This document shows positions 22,987 to 30,995 of a DNA stretch of 32,477 nucleotides, piece by piece. Position numbers and translations under genes: made by a program. Position 1 is the stretch's first letter. Each line of letters opens with the position of its first letter. The notes beneath the pieces are model-generated. The model worked only from the letters and a program-made list of their open reading frames with translations, did no database searches and was not told the DNA's origin. Where the stretch lies: NCBI GenBank assembly GCA_002791575.1, contig PFXI01000040.1, positions 35,114 through 67,590 on the forward strand. The letters are read 5' to 3'. This DNA comes from Zetaproteobacteria bacterium CG_4_9_14_3_um_filter_54_145 (GTDB lineage: Bacteria > Pseudomonadota > Zetaproteobacteria > Mariprofundales > Mariprofundaceae).

Positions 22987-23914
22987 TAGAGCGGGCATCA
23001 TAGATGCGACTGATGGCTTCGCCCATCAGTGGAGCAATGGTAATGATGCGTACTTTCTCGGTTTTCATGATTTTCGACGGTTGCAGGATGCTGTCGGTGA
23101 TCACCAGCTCATGCAGCTGGGATTTTTTCAGCCGGTCAGCGGCGGGACCTGAGAGCACGCCGTGTGATGCATAGGCGCTGACCTTGGTCGCACCACGTTC
23201 CAGCAATGCATCGACAGCACTGCACAGGGTGCCGGCAGTATCCACCATGTCATCGATCAGAATACAGTGTTTACCTTCAACGTTACCGATGATGTTCATC
23301 ACTTTTGCCACATTCGGGGCAGGACGACGTTTGTCCACGATAGCCATATCCACATGCAGTCGGCTGGCCAGCGCGCGGGCGCGTACCACGCCGCCAACAT
23401 CCGGAGATACAATCATCACATCATCCATGCTGTTTTTTTCCTGAATATCCTTGGCAAACAACGGGATGGCAAAGATATTATCCACCGGGATATCAAAGAA
23501 GCCCTGAATCTGGGTGGCATGCAAGTCCATCGTCAATACGCGTGTGGCACCGGCGCGGGTAATCAGGTCGGCCACCAGCTTGGCGGAGATCGGCGTGCGC
23601 CCGGCACTCTTTCGATCCTGACGTGCATAACCGAAGTACGGGATGACTGCACAGATATTACGTGTGGAAGCTCGCTTGGCCGCATCAATGAAGATCAGTA
23701 GCTCCATCAGGTTGGCGTTGGCCGGCTTGCTTGTGCTCTGGATGAAAAATGCATCGTGGCCGCGGATGGTCTCCCTGATTTGCAGGAAAATTTCACCATC
23801 GGAAAAACGTTCGAAATAGAGATCGCCCAACGGGTGGCCGATATGATTACAGATATTCTCTGCCAGTGGCGGGTTCGATGTGCCGGAAAAAAGCCGAAGC
23901 TTCTGGTGAATCAT
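22967..23914 (-). CDS. prs: Ribose-phosphate pyrophosphokinase (PRPP synthase)
   Basis: A 315-residue class I PRPP synthase, making 5-phosphoribosyl-1-pyrophosphate from ribose-5-phosphate and ATP for nucleotide, His and Trp synthesis. It starts LRLFSGTSNPPLAENI. It has the ATP-binding segment (YFGYARQDRKSAGRTPISAKL), the divalent-metal signature VLTMDLHATQIQGFFD, and the PRPP-binding loop CILIDDMVDTAGTL. AGGAG precedes the ATG. A tRNA-Gln gene lies 65 bp upstream on the same strand, an arrangement shared with several Proteobacteria. Confidence 0.97.
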   Translation of the reverse strand: MIHQKLRLFSGTSNPPLAENICNHIGHPLGDLYFERFSDGEIFLQIRETIRGHDAFFIQSTSKPANANLMELLIFIDAAKRASTRNICAVIPYFGYARQDRKSAGRTPISAKLVADLITRAGATRVLTMDLHATQIQGFFDIPVDNIFAIPLFAKDIQEKNSMDDVMIVSPDVGGVVRARALASRLHVDMAIVDKRRPAPNVAKVMNIIGNVEGKHCILIDDMVDTAGTLCSAVDALLERGATKVSAYASHGVLSGPAADRLKKSQLHELVITDSILQPSKIMKTEKVRIITIAPLMGEAISRIYDARSISSLYE

Positions 23915-23951
23915 CGGTAATCACTCCTGTTGTGGTGCGTCTGTCCTTTCT

Positions 23952-23972
23952 CGCACACAGGGTCTGTGTGCG
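23952..23972 (-). other. 9-bp hairpin between tRNA-Gln and prs
   Basis: CGCACACAG and CTGTGTGCG flank a 3-nt loop. There is no U-run on the - strand after it. It could be an RNA-processing signal separating the tRNA from the prs message, or a weak attenuator. Confidence 0.5.
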
Positions 23973-23979
23973 TGCTGCC

Positions 23980-24054
23980 TGGCTGGGACGGCAGGATTCG
24001 AACCTGCGCGTGACGGGATCAAAACCCGCTGCCTTACCGCTTGGCTACGTCCCA
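23980..24054 (-). tRNA. tRNA-Gln (anticodon UUG)
   Basis: The 75-nt - strand sequence folds as a complete cloverleaf: acceptor stem TGGGACG with CGTCCCA, discriminator G, and an encoded CCA. The D-arm contains AGCGGTAAGGC, the anticodon stem-loop is CGGGT-TTTGATCCCG type with TTG as anticodon, and the T-arm has GGTTCGAATCC. A T at position 1 is typical of bacterial tRNA-Gln. It is located between ispE and prs, as in related genomes. Confidence 0.97.
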
Positions 24055-24094
24055 GTATAGTGGTAGTCGGCTTACAAGCCAGCTACCGGTGATC

Positions 24095-24955
24095 TCATGT
24101 CAACAATTGCACCGGATGTCGGCTGCAAATGCTGCCGGTATGCGTCCAACTTGCCAGATGTTGCGTTTGCAATGTCTGCGCAATATCCGCTGCCTGTTGA
24201 GGGTTGCGAAACAGCCCGATACAGGCCGAACCGCTACCACTCATCCATGCCTGATCACTGTGCTGCCGCATCTGTGCGAGCAGATGGGCCAGTGGCTGAC
24301 TCATGCTGCATGCGGATGCTTCCAGATCGTTATGGCCGAGGTCATCAATACCGCGGCGGATGGTATCCACCCCCTCAGGGCCGGTCAATGCAGGATGCAC
24401 GCTGTCAAAATGTTTGAAAACAGCGGCGGTGGAGAGACCGCTGCCCGGCCATGCCAGCAGCATGGTCTGATCCGGCAGTGGCAAAGGGTAATCACACAGG
24501 CGCTCACCGATGCCGCGCGCAATGCTTGCCTTGCCATACAGAAAGCAGGGAATATCGGCACCAAAGGGGGTGGCAAAGCCAATCATCTCATCCCTGCTGA
24601 TATTGATGTCCCAGAGTTTGTTGGCTGCCATCAGGGCTGTGGCGGCATCGGATGAGCCGCCCCCCAATCCAGCCTGTTCGGGGATCTGTTTGTCGATATG
24701 AACTGCCAGCCCCTGTTTGATGCCATGGCGCAGTTTGAATGCAGTCAGTACGCGGTGCACCAGATTGGCTTCACCACCCAGATGCGGACGGGAGCAACTG
24801 ACACTGATCTGCTCACCAGACGTGAAGTGCAGCTGATCGCTGGCCTCGCTGAAAGCGAAAGCAGTATCCAGCTCATGCATGCCGTCGCTCCTGATGCGGG
24901 TGATGGATAGATAGAGATTGATTTTTGCCGGCGCCGGCAGTGTCAGTTCAATCAT
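24095..24955 (-). CDS. ispE: 4-diphosphocytidyl-2-C-methyl-D-erythritol kinase
   Basis: A 286-residue GHMP kinase acting in the MEP pathway to isopentenyl diphosphate: it phosphorylates the 2-hydroxyl of CDP-methylerythritol. It has the N-terminal PAPAKINLYL, the ATP-binding GLGGGSSDAATAL loop, and a GADIPCFL segment with the catalytic aspartate. The start ATG overlaps the stop of the LolB-like gene by four bases. The gene product makes the precursor of undecaprenyl phosphate, the carrier used by the glycan genes upstream, but this proximity is probably the conserved core order. Confidence 0.96.
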   Translation of the reverse strand: MIELTLPAPAKINLYLSITRIRSDGMHELDTAFAFSEASDQLHFTSGEQISVSCSRPHLGGEANLVHRVLTAFKLRHGIKQGLAVHIDKQIPEQAGLGGGSSDAATALMAANKLWDINISRDEMIGFATPFGADIPCFLYGKASIARGIGERLCDYPLPLPDQTMLLAWPGSGLSTAAVFKHFDSVHPALTGPEGVDTIRRGIDDLGHNDLEASACSMSQPLAHLLAQMRQHSDQAWMSGSGSACIGLFRNPQQAADIAQTLQTQHLASWTHTGSICSRHPVQLLT

Positions 24956-25491
24956 TGGATGATCAATGTTGCTTTGCGGCCGTGTGCGATATCGCTCATC
25001 AGCAGTCGCTGGTTATCAGCGTACCAGTGCAGGCGGATCAGGTTGCCGCCGCGCCTGCTCTCCCATTGGTTCTGCCCGTGGGCGTGGAAGTCGGCAGGCA
25101 TCTGCCCGCTCAGAATGGCGGCGAGACGCGCGGGGTGTATGAATATACCGTGTTCTGCCAGCTGTGCGGTTGTGATCGAGCGCCACGCATTGCTGCTGCC
25201 ATCTCGTATATACATCAACCGGCCTTGCCAGCGAAATTCAATCACGGTATTGCTGGCAGCATGGGTAAGTCGCAACGTACCGTGAGCGGCTGTGGGTGCA
25301 TCCCAGTCCACCAGTACCTGCCAGCGATGTGCCGGCTCAATAACAATCAGACGGGCTGAAAAGGTGCTGAATGGTCCTATGCTGCTTCTGTGTGTCCTCT
25401 CTGTTATCGGCGTGGCGCAGCTAGCCAGAAACAGCGCAGTGAGCAGATAAATCAGCCACTGTAGATGGCTAGAACGAGGATTCAGGCGCAT
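24952..25491 (-). CDS. lolB: Outer-membrane lipoprotein LolB-like
   Basis: A 179-residue lipoprotein. The signal peptide ends in the lipobox LASC (cysteine about residue 25). The mature part fits LolB in size, hydrophobic beta pattern and a WQVLVDWDAP-like segment. LolB accepts lipoproteins from LolA and inserts them in the outer membrane. The ORF is open up to 25566, but that start lies inside the upstream TPR gene and would add a charged cysteine-containing stretch before the signal peptide, so I use the ATG at 25491. Sequence similarity is weak; position next to ispE is the strongest support. Confidence 0.72.
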   Translation of the reverse strand: MRLNPRSSHLQWLIYLLTALFLASCATPITERTHRSSIGPFSTFSARLIVIEPAHRWQVLVDWDAPTAAHGTLRLTHAASNTVIEFRWQGRLMYIRDGSSNAWRSITTAQLAEHGIFIHPARLAAILSGQMPADFHAHGQNQWESRRGGNLIRLHWYADNQRLLMSDIAHGRKATLIIQ

Positions 25492-25522
25492 CTGTTTCTC
25501 ACGCTGACAGAGGAGAGAGCGA

Positions 25523-27259
25523 TCACGGTTTGATTGCCGGCAGACCATCATGCATTTTTTGTTCAATCAGGTGCGGGTGCTCTGATTTCAGCTCCAGTGC
25601 CTTCTGCCAGGCAGCGCGCGCGGCTTCTGTGTCACCGTGCCGCCACAGCATATCACCATAGTGCTCATGGATGACACTGTCATCGCCAACCTGTTTGATG
25701 GCCTGTGCCTGTGTTTTGACTGCCTTTTCATAGTTGCCGCTTTGATAATAGACCCAGGCAAGCGAATCCAGATAATAACCGTCATTCGGCTTAAGTTGCA
25801 GCGCACGCAGAATCAACGCCTCGGCCTTGTCCAGTTCAATGCCCTGCTCGGCATAGGTATAACCGAGGAAGTTCAGTGCCTCGGTATATTGCGGGCTGTG
25901 TGTCAGTACGCGGTTCAGTGTGCTTTCAATCTGTGCATAGTTTTTAAAGTGTTCAAATGCCACCGCGCGGTTAAATAGCAGTTGCGGCGGCAGTTTTTTC
26001 AGTTTCAACAAGGGTTCTGTTTCATCCAGCATCAGCTTGTACTGCTTGCGGTTCAGTCTCAGGGTGGAGAGTAACAGATGAGCATCCAGCTGCTGCGGCT
26101 TTTCTTTCAGAATCGCCAGCATCCTTGCCTCGGCCTGATCCAGCTTATCTTCCTGTACATCGATGGCGGCCAGACGAATTTGCGCCTGGATATGCATCTC
26201 GGAGCCCGGTCTGATTTTCTCATAGATGGATTTGGCTTCAGGGCGCTGCTCCAGCGCTTCCAGACTTGCAGCCAGATAAAAGCGGTTTCCGTCTTCCGGC
26301 TGCAATTCCAGCAGTTTGCGGAAGGTTTGTGCCGCCTGTTCATAGTCCTTGTGCTGAAAGTAGAGCATGCCCAGTGGACGCAGTGTCTCCGGCTCACTGC
26401 CTGCATGCTCGACGGCATTGCGATAGACCAGAATGGCTTCCGCCAGTCGTTTTTTCTCTATGAGGAATGTTGCCAGTGCCTGGCTGATGCGAATGGCTCC
26501 CGGGTGGTCGTCCAGAAATGTGCGCAGCAGCCTCTCCGCTTGCTCTTCGTCTTTCTGCTGGGCGGCGAGTCCGCTGAGCATCAGTACGGCTGTATCATTG
26601 TCAGGCATGAGTTTACGCATACGCAGTAATGATGTTTTTGCAGCAGCCAGCTCACCTTTTTTGATCAGCAACTGAGCCTGCAGCATACGCAAGCCGGGGG
26701 ACTCATGTTGTTTGATGCCGCTTTTGATTGATGCCAGCGCATCATCCAGGCGACCCAGTCCGCCCAGAATACTTGCCTGCATGGTGCGCGCAGTATCATC
26801 GGCAGGGTGATCTTTGAGGAATGTCTCCAGTTTCTGCAACGCCAGTTGCGGCTGGTCGCGTGCAATGAAAATGCGCATCTGCGCCAACTGCAGCTGTTGG
26901 CGCTGCTCATCCGCTACGGCTTTATCAGCAAGCATTTGCGCGATATGCAGCTCTGCCTCATCGACCCTGCCGGACTGCATCATCAGGTTCACCAGTTGCA
27001 TATGGGGATTGATCGCTTGCGGCTCTTTACTGATCAGGGCTGTCAGTAGCTCCAGCGCCATCTCGCGGTTGCCTTCAGCCATGGCTTTCTGGGCGGCCAG
27101 ATAGAGAAAATCCGGCTGCAATTCGTTCAGGTTAGTCGTTGCCTGCGCTGGTTGTTGGGTGGCTGTTTTGACGGTTACAGGTGATGGGGATGCGGCCGGA
27201 TTGAGTGCGCCACAGGCGCTCAGTCCCAACAGTAAGATCAAAGCAAGCAGCTGTTTCAT
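25523..27259 (-). CDS. TPR-repeat lipoprotein
   Basis: A 578-residue protein with a lipoprotein signal peptide (MKQLLALILLLGLSACG, lipobox LSAC) and, from about residue 45 to the end, a long array of tetratricopeptide helices. Examples are the LGMLYFQHKDYEQAAQTFRKLLEL, ALNFLGYTYAEQG and DSLAWVYYQSGNYEKAVKT type segments. TPR arrays make protein-protein scaffolds, and this one is probably attached to the outer membrane facing the periplasm. Its start overlaps the JAMM peptidase stop (ATGA), and 31 bp separate it from the LolB-like gene. The partner is not known. Confidence 0.88.
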   Translation of the reverse strand: MKQLLALILLLGLSACGALNPAASPSPVTVKTATQQPAQATTNLNELQPDFLYLAAQKAMAEGNREMALELLTALISKEPQAINPHMQLVNLMMQSGRVDEAELHIAQMLADKAVADEQRQQLQLAQMRIFIARDQPQLALQKLETFLKDHPADDTARTMQASILGGLGRLDDALASIKSGIKQHESPGLRMLQAQLLIKKGELAAAKTSLLRMRKLMPDNDTAVLMLSGLAAQQKDEEQAERLLRTFLDDHPGAIRISQALATFLIEKKRLAEAILVYRNAVEHAGSEPETLRPLGMLYFQHKDYEQAAQTFRKLLELQPEDGNRFYLAASLEALEQRPEAKSIYEKIRPGSEMHIQAQIRLAAIDVQEDKLDQAEARMLAILKEKPQQLDAHLLLSTLRLNRKQYKLMLDETEPLLKLKKLPPQLLFNRAVAFEHFKNYAQIESTLNRVLTHSPQYTEALNFLGYTYAEQGIELDKAEALILRALQLKPNDGYYLDSLAWVYYQSGNYEKAVKTQAQAIKQVGDDSVIHEHYGDMLWRHGDTEAARAAWQKALELKSEHPHLIEQKMHDGLPAIKP

Positions 27260-27765
27260 AAGCTGTTGTCACTGTCGATATGGACAGGCGTAAAACGATT
27301 GCCTTCATCATTGATGCACCAGCAGCGGATATCAGCAGCCTTGCTGTCGCAGACGCTGATGATCGGATAGGCAAAGCCTTCCCATGCACTGCCCAGGTCG
27401 GTCGGTGAGGGACGGGCAGGGCAGTCGGGATGGGAGTGGTAGACGCCGATAATTTCACTGCCGCTACCGCGCAATTCGCGGTCAATAGCCTGATAGCCGG
27501 CCGGATCCAGATCGAAGCGGTCGGCGGCGCGCTCGCTGTTGAGGTTGGCGACCGCCCTGATGCTGCTGACATGCCAGTCGGAGTTGGTGATCTTGCCGAT
27601 CAGTAGACCGCATATTTCCAGAGGATAGCCGGATTCTGCCTCGCTGCGCATTTGATTCAGCGTGTCGGCGCTGATCAGCAGGTGAGCGGGCGCAGCTGTA
27701 TCATCCAGGACCGCCTGATATGCCGGGCTGCGAAATCGTTCGGGTTCGTGCATCGCTGTCGTCAA
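27256..27765 (-). CDS. JAMM/MPN+ (M67) metallopeptidase
   Basis: A 169-residue zinc isopeptidase-like protein with the complete JAMM signature: E50 in PLEICGLLIG, H110 and H112 in VYHSHPD, and S120 and D123 in PSPTD, giving HxHx7SxxD. Family members cleave isopeptide or related bonds, and some bacterial ones process sulfur-carrier proteins of the ThiS/MoaD type, none of which is visible nearby. The TTG start at 27765 has GGAG 7 bases upstream; an internal ATG at 27753 has none. The stop overlaps the TPR lipoprotein start. Confidence 0.88.
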   Translation of the reverse strand: MTTAMHEPERFRSPAYQAVLDDTAAPAHLLISADTLNQMRSEAESGYPLEICGLLIGKITNSDWHVSSIRAVANLNSERAADRFDLDPAGYQAIDRELRGSGSEIIGVYHSHPDCPARPSPTDLGSAWEGFAYPIISVCDSKAADIRCWCINDEGNRFTPVHIDSDNSL

Positions 27766-27800
27766 TAGAGTGCTCCGTGACTGTTGATGGAATAGTCGAA

Positions 27801-27832
27801 TGGCAAGCCTATCGCTTAGCGGTGACTTGCCA
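27801..27832. repeat. 7-bp inverted repeat upstream of the JAMM gene
   Basis: TGGCAAG and CTTGCCA flank an 18-bp centre that itself contains CGC-TTA-GCG. It lies in the divergent region between the JAMM gene and the DUF4399 lipoprotein gene and may be an operator or a leader hairpin. Confidence 0.4.
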
Positions 27833-27870
27833 AGCCTCGTCGTTTATCCATAATGGCTTTAACTTGGATT

Positions 27871-27883
27871 GTTTATGCATCAT
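27871..27883 (+). repeat. 13-bp direct repeat GTTTATGCATCAT, copy 1
   Basis: It matches 28001-28013 exactly, starting 130 bp apart, in the 280-bp divergent region at 27766-28045. The core ATGCAT is palindromic. The rest of this region holds no gene. Confidence 0.6.
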
Positions 27884-28000
27884 TGAGATGATTGCGCCGG
27901 ATATTTGTTTGTAGCGACGTGAAGAGAGCGTTCGTGGCAGCACAGCAGATAACGGATGGATAGTTTGTTGCGGACAAATGGACAACAAAGACGCAATAGA

Positions 28001-28013
28001 GTTTATGCATCAT
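28001..28013 (+). repeat. 13-bp direct repeat GTTTATGCATCAT, copy 2
   Basis: Second copy, about 30 bp before the start of the DUF4399 lipoprotein gene. Flanking bases are not shared with copy 1, so only the 13-bp core repeats. Confidence 0.6.
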
Positions 28014-28045
28014 CCGGGTTAAGGACAAAAGGGGAGGTTCCAATC

Positions 28046-28456
28046 ATGAATATTAAGCGATCATTTGCCCGCCTTGCGCTTGTCGCTGTTGCCTGTGCGC
28101 TGATAAGTTGCTCTGAAGAGAAGGGGGCGCATGTTGCGATTGTGCAGCCGGTTGACGGGGCCACAGTTGATCGGTCGTTCAAGGTGGTGATGTCGGTTGA
28201 GGGGAAGACCGTACACAAGACTGGTGAAAGAGCACCTGATTCCGGGCACTTTCTGCTGGTGGTTGATGGCGGTTATCTGCCGATGGGCGAGGTGATGATC
28301 AGTGACAGGGAGCATCTGAGTTTCGATCAGGGCGAGACAGAAACGACGTTGCACCTCTATCCCGGCAAACATACGCTGACATTACAGTTTGCCAAAAGTA
28401 CCGGTCAATCCTATGGGCATGCGCTGAGTCACTCGATTGCCGTTAATGTGAAGTGA
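28046..28456 (+). CDS. DUF4399-like lipoprotein
   Basis: A 136-residue protein with a lipoprotein signal peptide (lipobox ISCS, cysteine about residue 22). The mature part has the DUF4399 pattern: IVQPVDGATV, then SGHFLLVVD, a PMGEVMISDREHLSFDQGETETTL segment, and YPGKHTLTLQFA. The function of the family is unknown; it has a small beta-sandwich look. The ATG at 28046 is chosen because GGGGAGG sits 8 bases upstream and the signal peptide begins there; the frame is open to 27956 but without support. Its stop overlaps the start of the NfeD-like gene by one base. Confidence 0.82.
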   Translation: MNIKRSFARLALVAVACALISCSEEKGAHVAIVQPVDGATVDRSFKVVMSVEGKTVHKTGERAPDSGHFLLVVDGGYLPMGEVMISDREHLSFDQGETETTLHLYPGKHTLTLQFAKSTGQSYGHALSHSIAVNVK

Positions 28457-28926
28457 TGGATGCCATTGTAACCAACGATTACTATGTTTGGGGCACACTG
28501 GCCGTGCTGCTGCTGCTGGCTGAAGCCGCAACATTCACCTCTGTTGCACTGGTGTTTTCTATCGCGGCCTCTGTGGTTTTTCTCAGTCTGCTGCTGGCCG
28601 GCATGCCGGAATCCGTGGCAGGGCAGTTGTTGCTGTTCACTGTCTCCGGTATTGCCTTGTATTTCCCGATCCGTCGCTTTCAGAAAAATACAGCCACGTT
28701 GAGCACTACGGGCGATGTGGCTGCATCTCTTGCTGATGCACCCGCTGGCACGGTGAAAAGTATCGACGAGGGCGGCTGCAGTGGCAGGGTTGTACTTGCA
28801 CATGCATTTCTGGGCGGGCGTGAGTGGATGTTTACATCAGAGTTGCCAATGCAGGTCGGCGAGGCTGTCGATATCATTGATGTGCGCGGTAATATTATCA
28901 TGATCAACAAGAAGAGAGGGGAATAA
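28456..28926 (+). CDS. NfeD-like membrane protein
   Basis: A 156-residue protein with two to three N-terminal membrane helices (residues about 10-75) and a C-terminal OB-fold domain (about 90-150, with GTVKSIDEGGCSGRVVL and VDIIDVRGNIIMI). This is the short NfeD form (YbbK/YuaF-like), which pairs with SPFH proteins in membrane microdomains. The SPFH gene follows 2 bp later. The ATG is part of a TGATG overlap with the lipoprotein stop; a GTG one codon earlier is an equal possibility. Confidence 0.86.
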   Translation: MDAIVTNDYYVWGTLAVLLLLAEAATFTSVALVFSIAASVVFLSLLLAGMPESVAGQLLLFTVSGIALYFPIRRFQKNTATLSTTGDVAASLADAPAGTVKSIDEGGCSGRVVLAHAFLGGREWMFTSELPMQVGEAVDIIDVRGNIIMINKKRGE

Positions 28927-28928
28927 CC

Positions 28929-29789
28929 ATGGATGAGATCTCGGCAGGGACGCTGTTTATGCTCTTTATCGGCGCGGTACTGGCCATCGCTGTGGCGCTT
29001 GGTGTGCGTATTGTGCCGCAGGGCAGTAATTATGTGGTGCAGCGGCTGGGTAAATACCTGAAGACCTTGCCGCCGGGTTTGAACTTTATTATCCCGTTTG
29101 TCGATGATGTGGCTGCCAGGGTTACAACGAAGGAGATTGTACTCGATATTCCGGGGCAGGAGGTGATCACCAAGGATAATGCTGTGATCATTGCCAATGC
29201 AGTTGCCTTTATTCAGGTCACAAGGCCCGATCAGGCGATATATGGTGTGGAGAATTATGAGCAGGCCATTGTGAATATTATCCAGACCACGCTGCGCAGT
29301 ATTATCGGCGGCACGGCGCTGGATGATGCCCTCTCCTCGCGTGAGGAGATTCGCGTCAAGCTCAAGGATGGTATTGCCGACAATATCACCGATTGGGGCA
29401 TTACGCTGAAGAATGTGGAGATTCAGGATATCAAGCCCTCGACCACGATGCAGCAGGCGATGGAGGCTCAGGCTGCTGCCGAGCGCCTGCGCCGGGCAAC
29501 AGTGACCAAGGCGGATGGTGAGAAATCAGCCGCCATTCTCGAGGCTCAGGGCCGGATGGAGGCATCCAAGCTGGATGCGGAAGCGCAGGTGATTTTGTCT
29601 AATGCCTCAAGAGAAGCGATCGAAAATGTGACCGGCGCCATGCAGGATAAAGAGCTGCCCGCAATGTATCTGCTGGGCCAGCGCTACATCGATGCCATCG
29701 GTGCAATCTCGGCATCGGAAAATGCCAAGACCATTATCATTCCGGCTGATCTGCCGGCTGCCATTCGCGGTATGCTGGGTAAGGGTTAA
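28929..29789 (+). CDS. SPFH/stomatin-like protein (QmcA/slipin type)
   Basis: A 286-residue band-7 protein with one N-terminal membrane helix (residues about 6-26), then the SPFH domain (QGSNYVVQRLGKYLKTLPPGLNFIIPF and the VTTKEIVLDIPGQEVITKDN segment). An alanine- and glutamate-rich coiled coil follows (about 175-225, MEAQAAAERLRRATVTKADGE type). Stomatin-type proteins form oligomeric membrane platforms; NfeD is the usual partner and is encoded directly upstream. The C-terminus IIIPADLPAAIRGMLGKG is typical. Confidence 0.94.
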   Translation: MDEISAGTLFMLFIGAVLAIAVALGVRIVPQGSNYVVQRLGKYLKTLPPGLNFIIPFVDDVAARVTTKEIVLDIPGQEVITKDNAVIIANAVAFIQVTRPDQAIYGVENYEQAIVNIIQTTLRSIIGGTALDDALSSREEIRVKLKDGIADNITDWGITLKNVEIQDIKPSTTMQQAMEAQAAAERLRRATVTKADGEKSAAILEAQGRMEASKLDAEAQVILSNASREAIENVTGAMQDKELPAMYLLGQRYIDAIGAISASENAKTIIIPADLPAAIRGMLGKG

Positions 29790-29821
29790 AAGGCCGGGTT
29801 GCACTGCCAACGGGTGCGCTT

Positions 29822-29847
29822 GCCGGCATGTCGCCGGGCTTGTTTTT
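29822..29847 (+). terminator. Possible terminator after the SPFH gene
   Basis: A 5-bp GC stem (CCGGC at 29823-29827 with GCCGG at 29833-29837) is followed by GGCTTGTTTTT. The stem is short but the T-tract is convincing; it lies 33 bp past the stop. Confidence 0.45.
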
Positions 29848-29881
29848 AAGGCGCGTTTGTTGATGCCTGTGTGAGCTGTTG

Positions 29882-30805
29882 TCAGGTCTGGGCTTGTGGC
29901 GTGACCGGATCGACATGGGTCATCAAATAGAGTACCGGATGCTTGGCTACTACATTAGTTGCAACAAGCTCGGCGATCTCATGCCCTTCGGTGACCGTCA
30001 GGTTGCCATCAATTTCCAGATGCACATCAGCCAGAATCATATCACCGGTTTTGCGCGTTTTCAGATCATGAAAGCCCTGTACGCCACTCGTCGCACTGAT
30101 GGTTTTTGCAATCGCTTCGATCTGCTCTTCGGCAGCGGATCGGTCCATCAGGTCATGTAGTGCATTCCAGAAAAAACTCCAGCCCATTCTGCCGACCATG
30201 AAGCCGACAATCAGCGCGGCTATCGGGTCGAGCAACGGATAACCCAGCAGGTTGCCGCCGATACCCATGGCAACGACCAGTGAGGAAGCGGCATCCGAGC
30301 GGGCATGCCATGCATTGGCTACCAGCATACTGGAGCGCACGCGTTCGGCCACAGCCAGCATATAGCGAAACAGCAGTTCCTTGGCGATCAGGGCGCCCAT
30401 CGCCACCCATAATGCGGCCAGATGTACGGTTGGAATGGTATCCGGTGTTTGCAGCTTGTGCGCGGCAGCCCAGGCCATGCCGCTACCTACGGCCAGTAGT
30501 AAACCACCAAGTACCAGTGATGCGCCATTTTCATAGCGCTGATGGCCGTAATGATGCTCGTTATCGGCCTCTTTTTTGCTGTGGTGTGCGGCCAGCAGTA
30601 CAACAAAATCGGCTACCAGATCGGAGAGAGAGTGTATGCCATCGGCAATCAGTCCCTGTGAGCCGGAAAAGAGACCGGTCGTAACCTGGGTAATGGATAG
30701 CCACAGGTTGACGGTCACGCTGGTCCATGTGGAGCGTTTGGTGGCGGCTTGCCGTTCTGCTGAATGATCGTTGCTGTCCGGTTCGACCAGATCCTGAATG
30801 TGCAT
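29882..30805 (-). CDS. Cation diffusion facilitator (CDF) metal transporter
   Basis: A 307-residue inner-membrane metal/proton antiporter of the CDF family, exporting Zn, Fe, Mn or related cations. It has six membrane helices after a polar, acidic N-terminus. Metal ligands are suggested by IADGIHSLSDLVAD in helix 2 (HxxxD) and NAWHARSDAASS in helix 5 (HxxxD). The C-terminal cytoplasmic domain has HDLKTRKTGDMILADVHLEIDG. A histidine-containing loop (SKKEADNEHHYGHQRYE) joins helices 2 and 3. The ATG at 30805 has GAGGA upstream; a TTG at 30808 is less likely. The HxxxD in helix 2 differs from the DxxxD of FieF, so metal specificity is open. Confidence 0.92.
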   Translation of the reverse strand: MHIQDLVEPDSNDHSAERQAATKRSTWTSVTVNLWLSITQVTTGLFSGSQGLIADGIHSLSDLVADFVVLLAAHHSKKEADNEHHYGHQRYENGASLVLGGLLLAVGSGMAWAAAHKLQTPDTIPTVHLAALWVAMGALIAKELLFRYMLAVAERVRSSMLVANAWHARSDAASSLVVAMGIGGNLLGYPLLDPIAALIVGFMVGRMGWSFFWNALHDLMDRSAAEEQIEAIAKTISATSGVQGFHDLKTRKTGDMILADVHLEIDGNLTVTEGHEIAELVATNVVAKHPVLYLMTHVDPVTPQAQT

Positions 30806-30944
30806 CAAAAGAGTTCCTCGCCTGCGCGTTGCTGGCGAGCATCATAGCTCCTATTCTTAAGTGAACCTGAATGTGGGTGAAGTAGGCTAGGTGTCTTGGC
30901 CTGTGTGGGACGGGTGAGTGGAGTGGTATTGTGTCGGCACCAAC

Positions 30945-30976
30945 AAAAAAAGGGAAGGCATAAGCCCTCCCTTTTT
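30945..30976 (-). terminator. Strong terminator of the rplM-rpsI operon
   Basis: On the - strand AAGGGAGGGC pairs with GCCTTCCCTT (one G-T pair) around TTAT and is followed by a run of seven T. The + strand also ends in TTTTT, so it could act in both directions. It lies 20 bp past the rpsI stop. Confidence 0.88.
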
Positions 30977-30995
30977 AAGGTCGATATGAAAAAGC

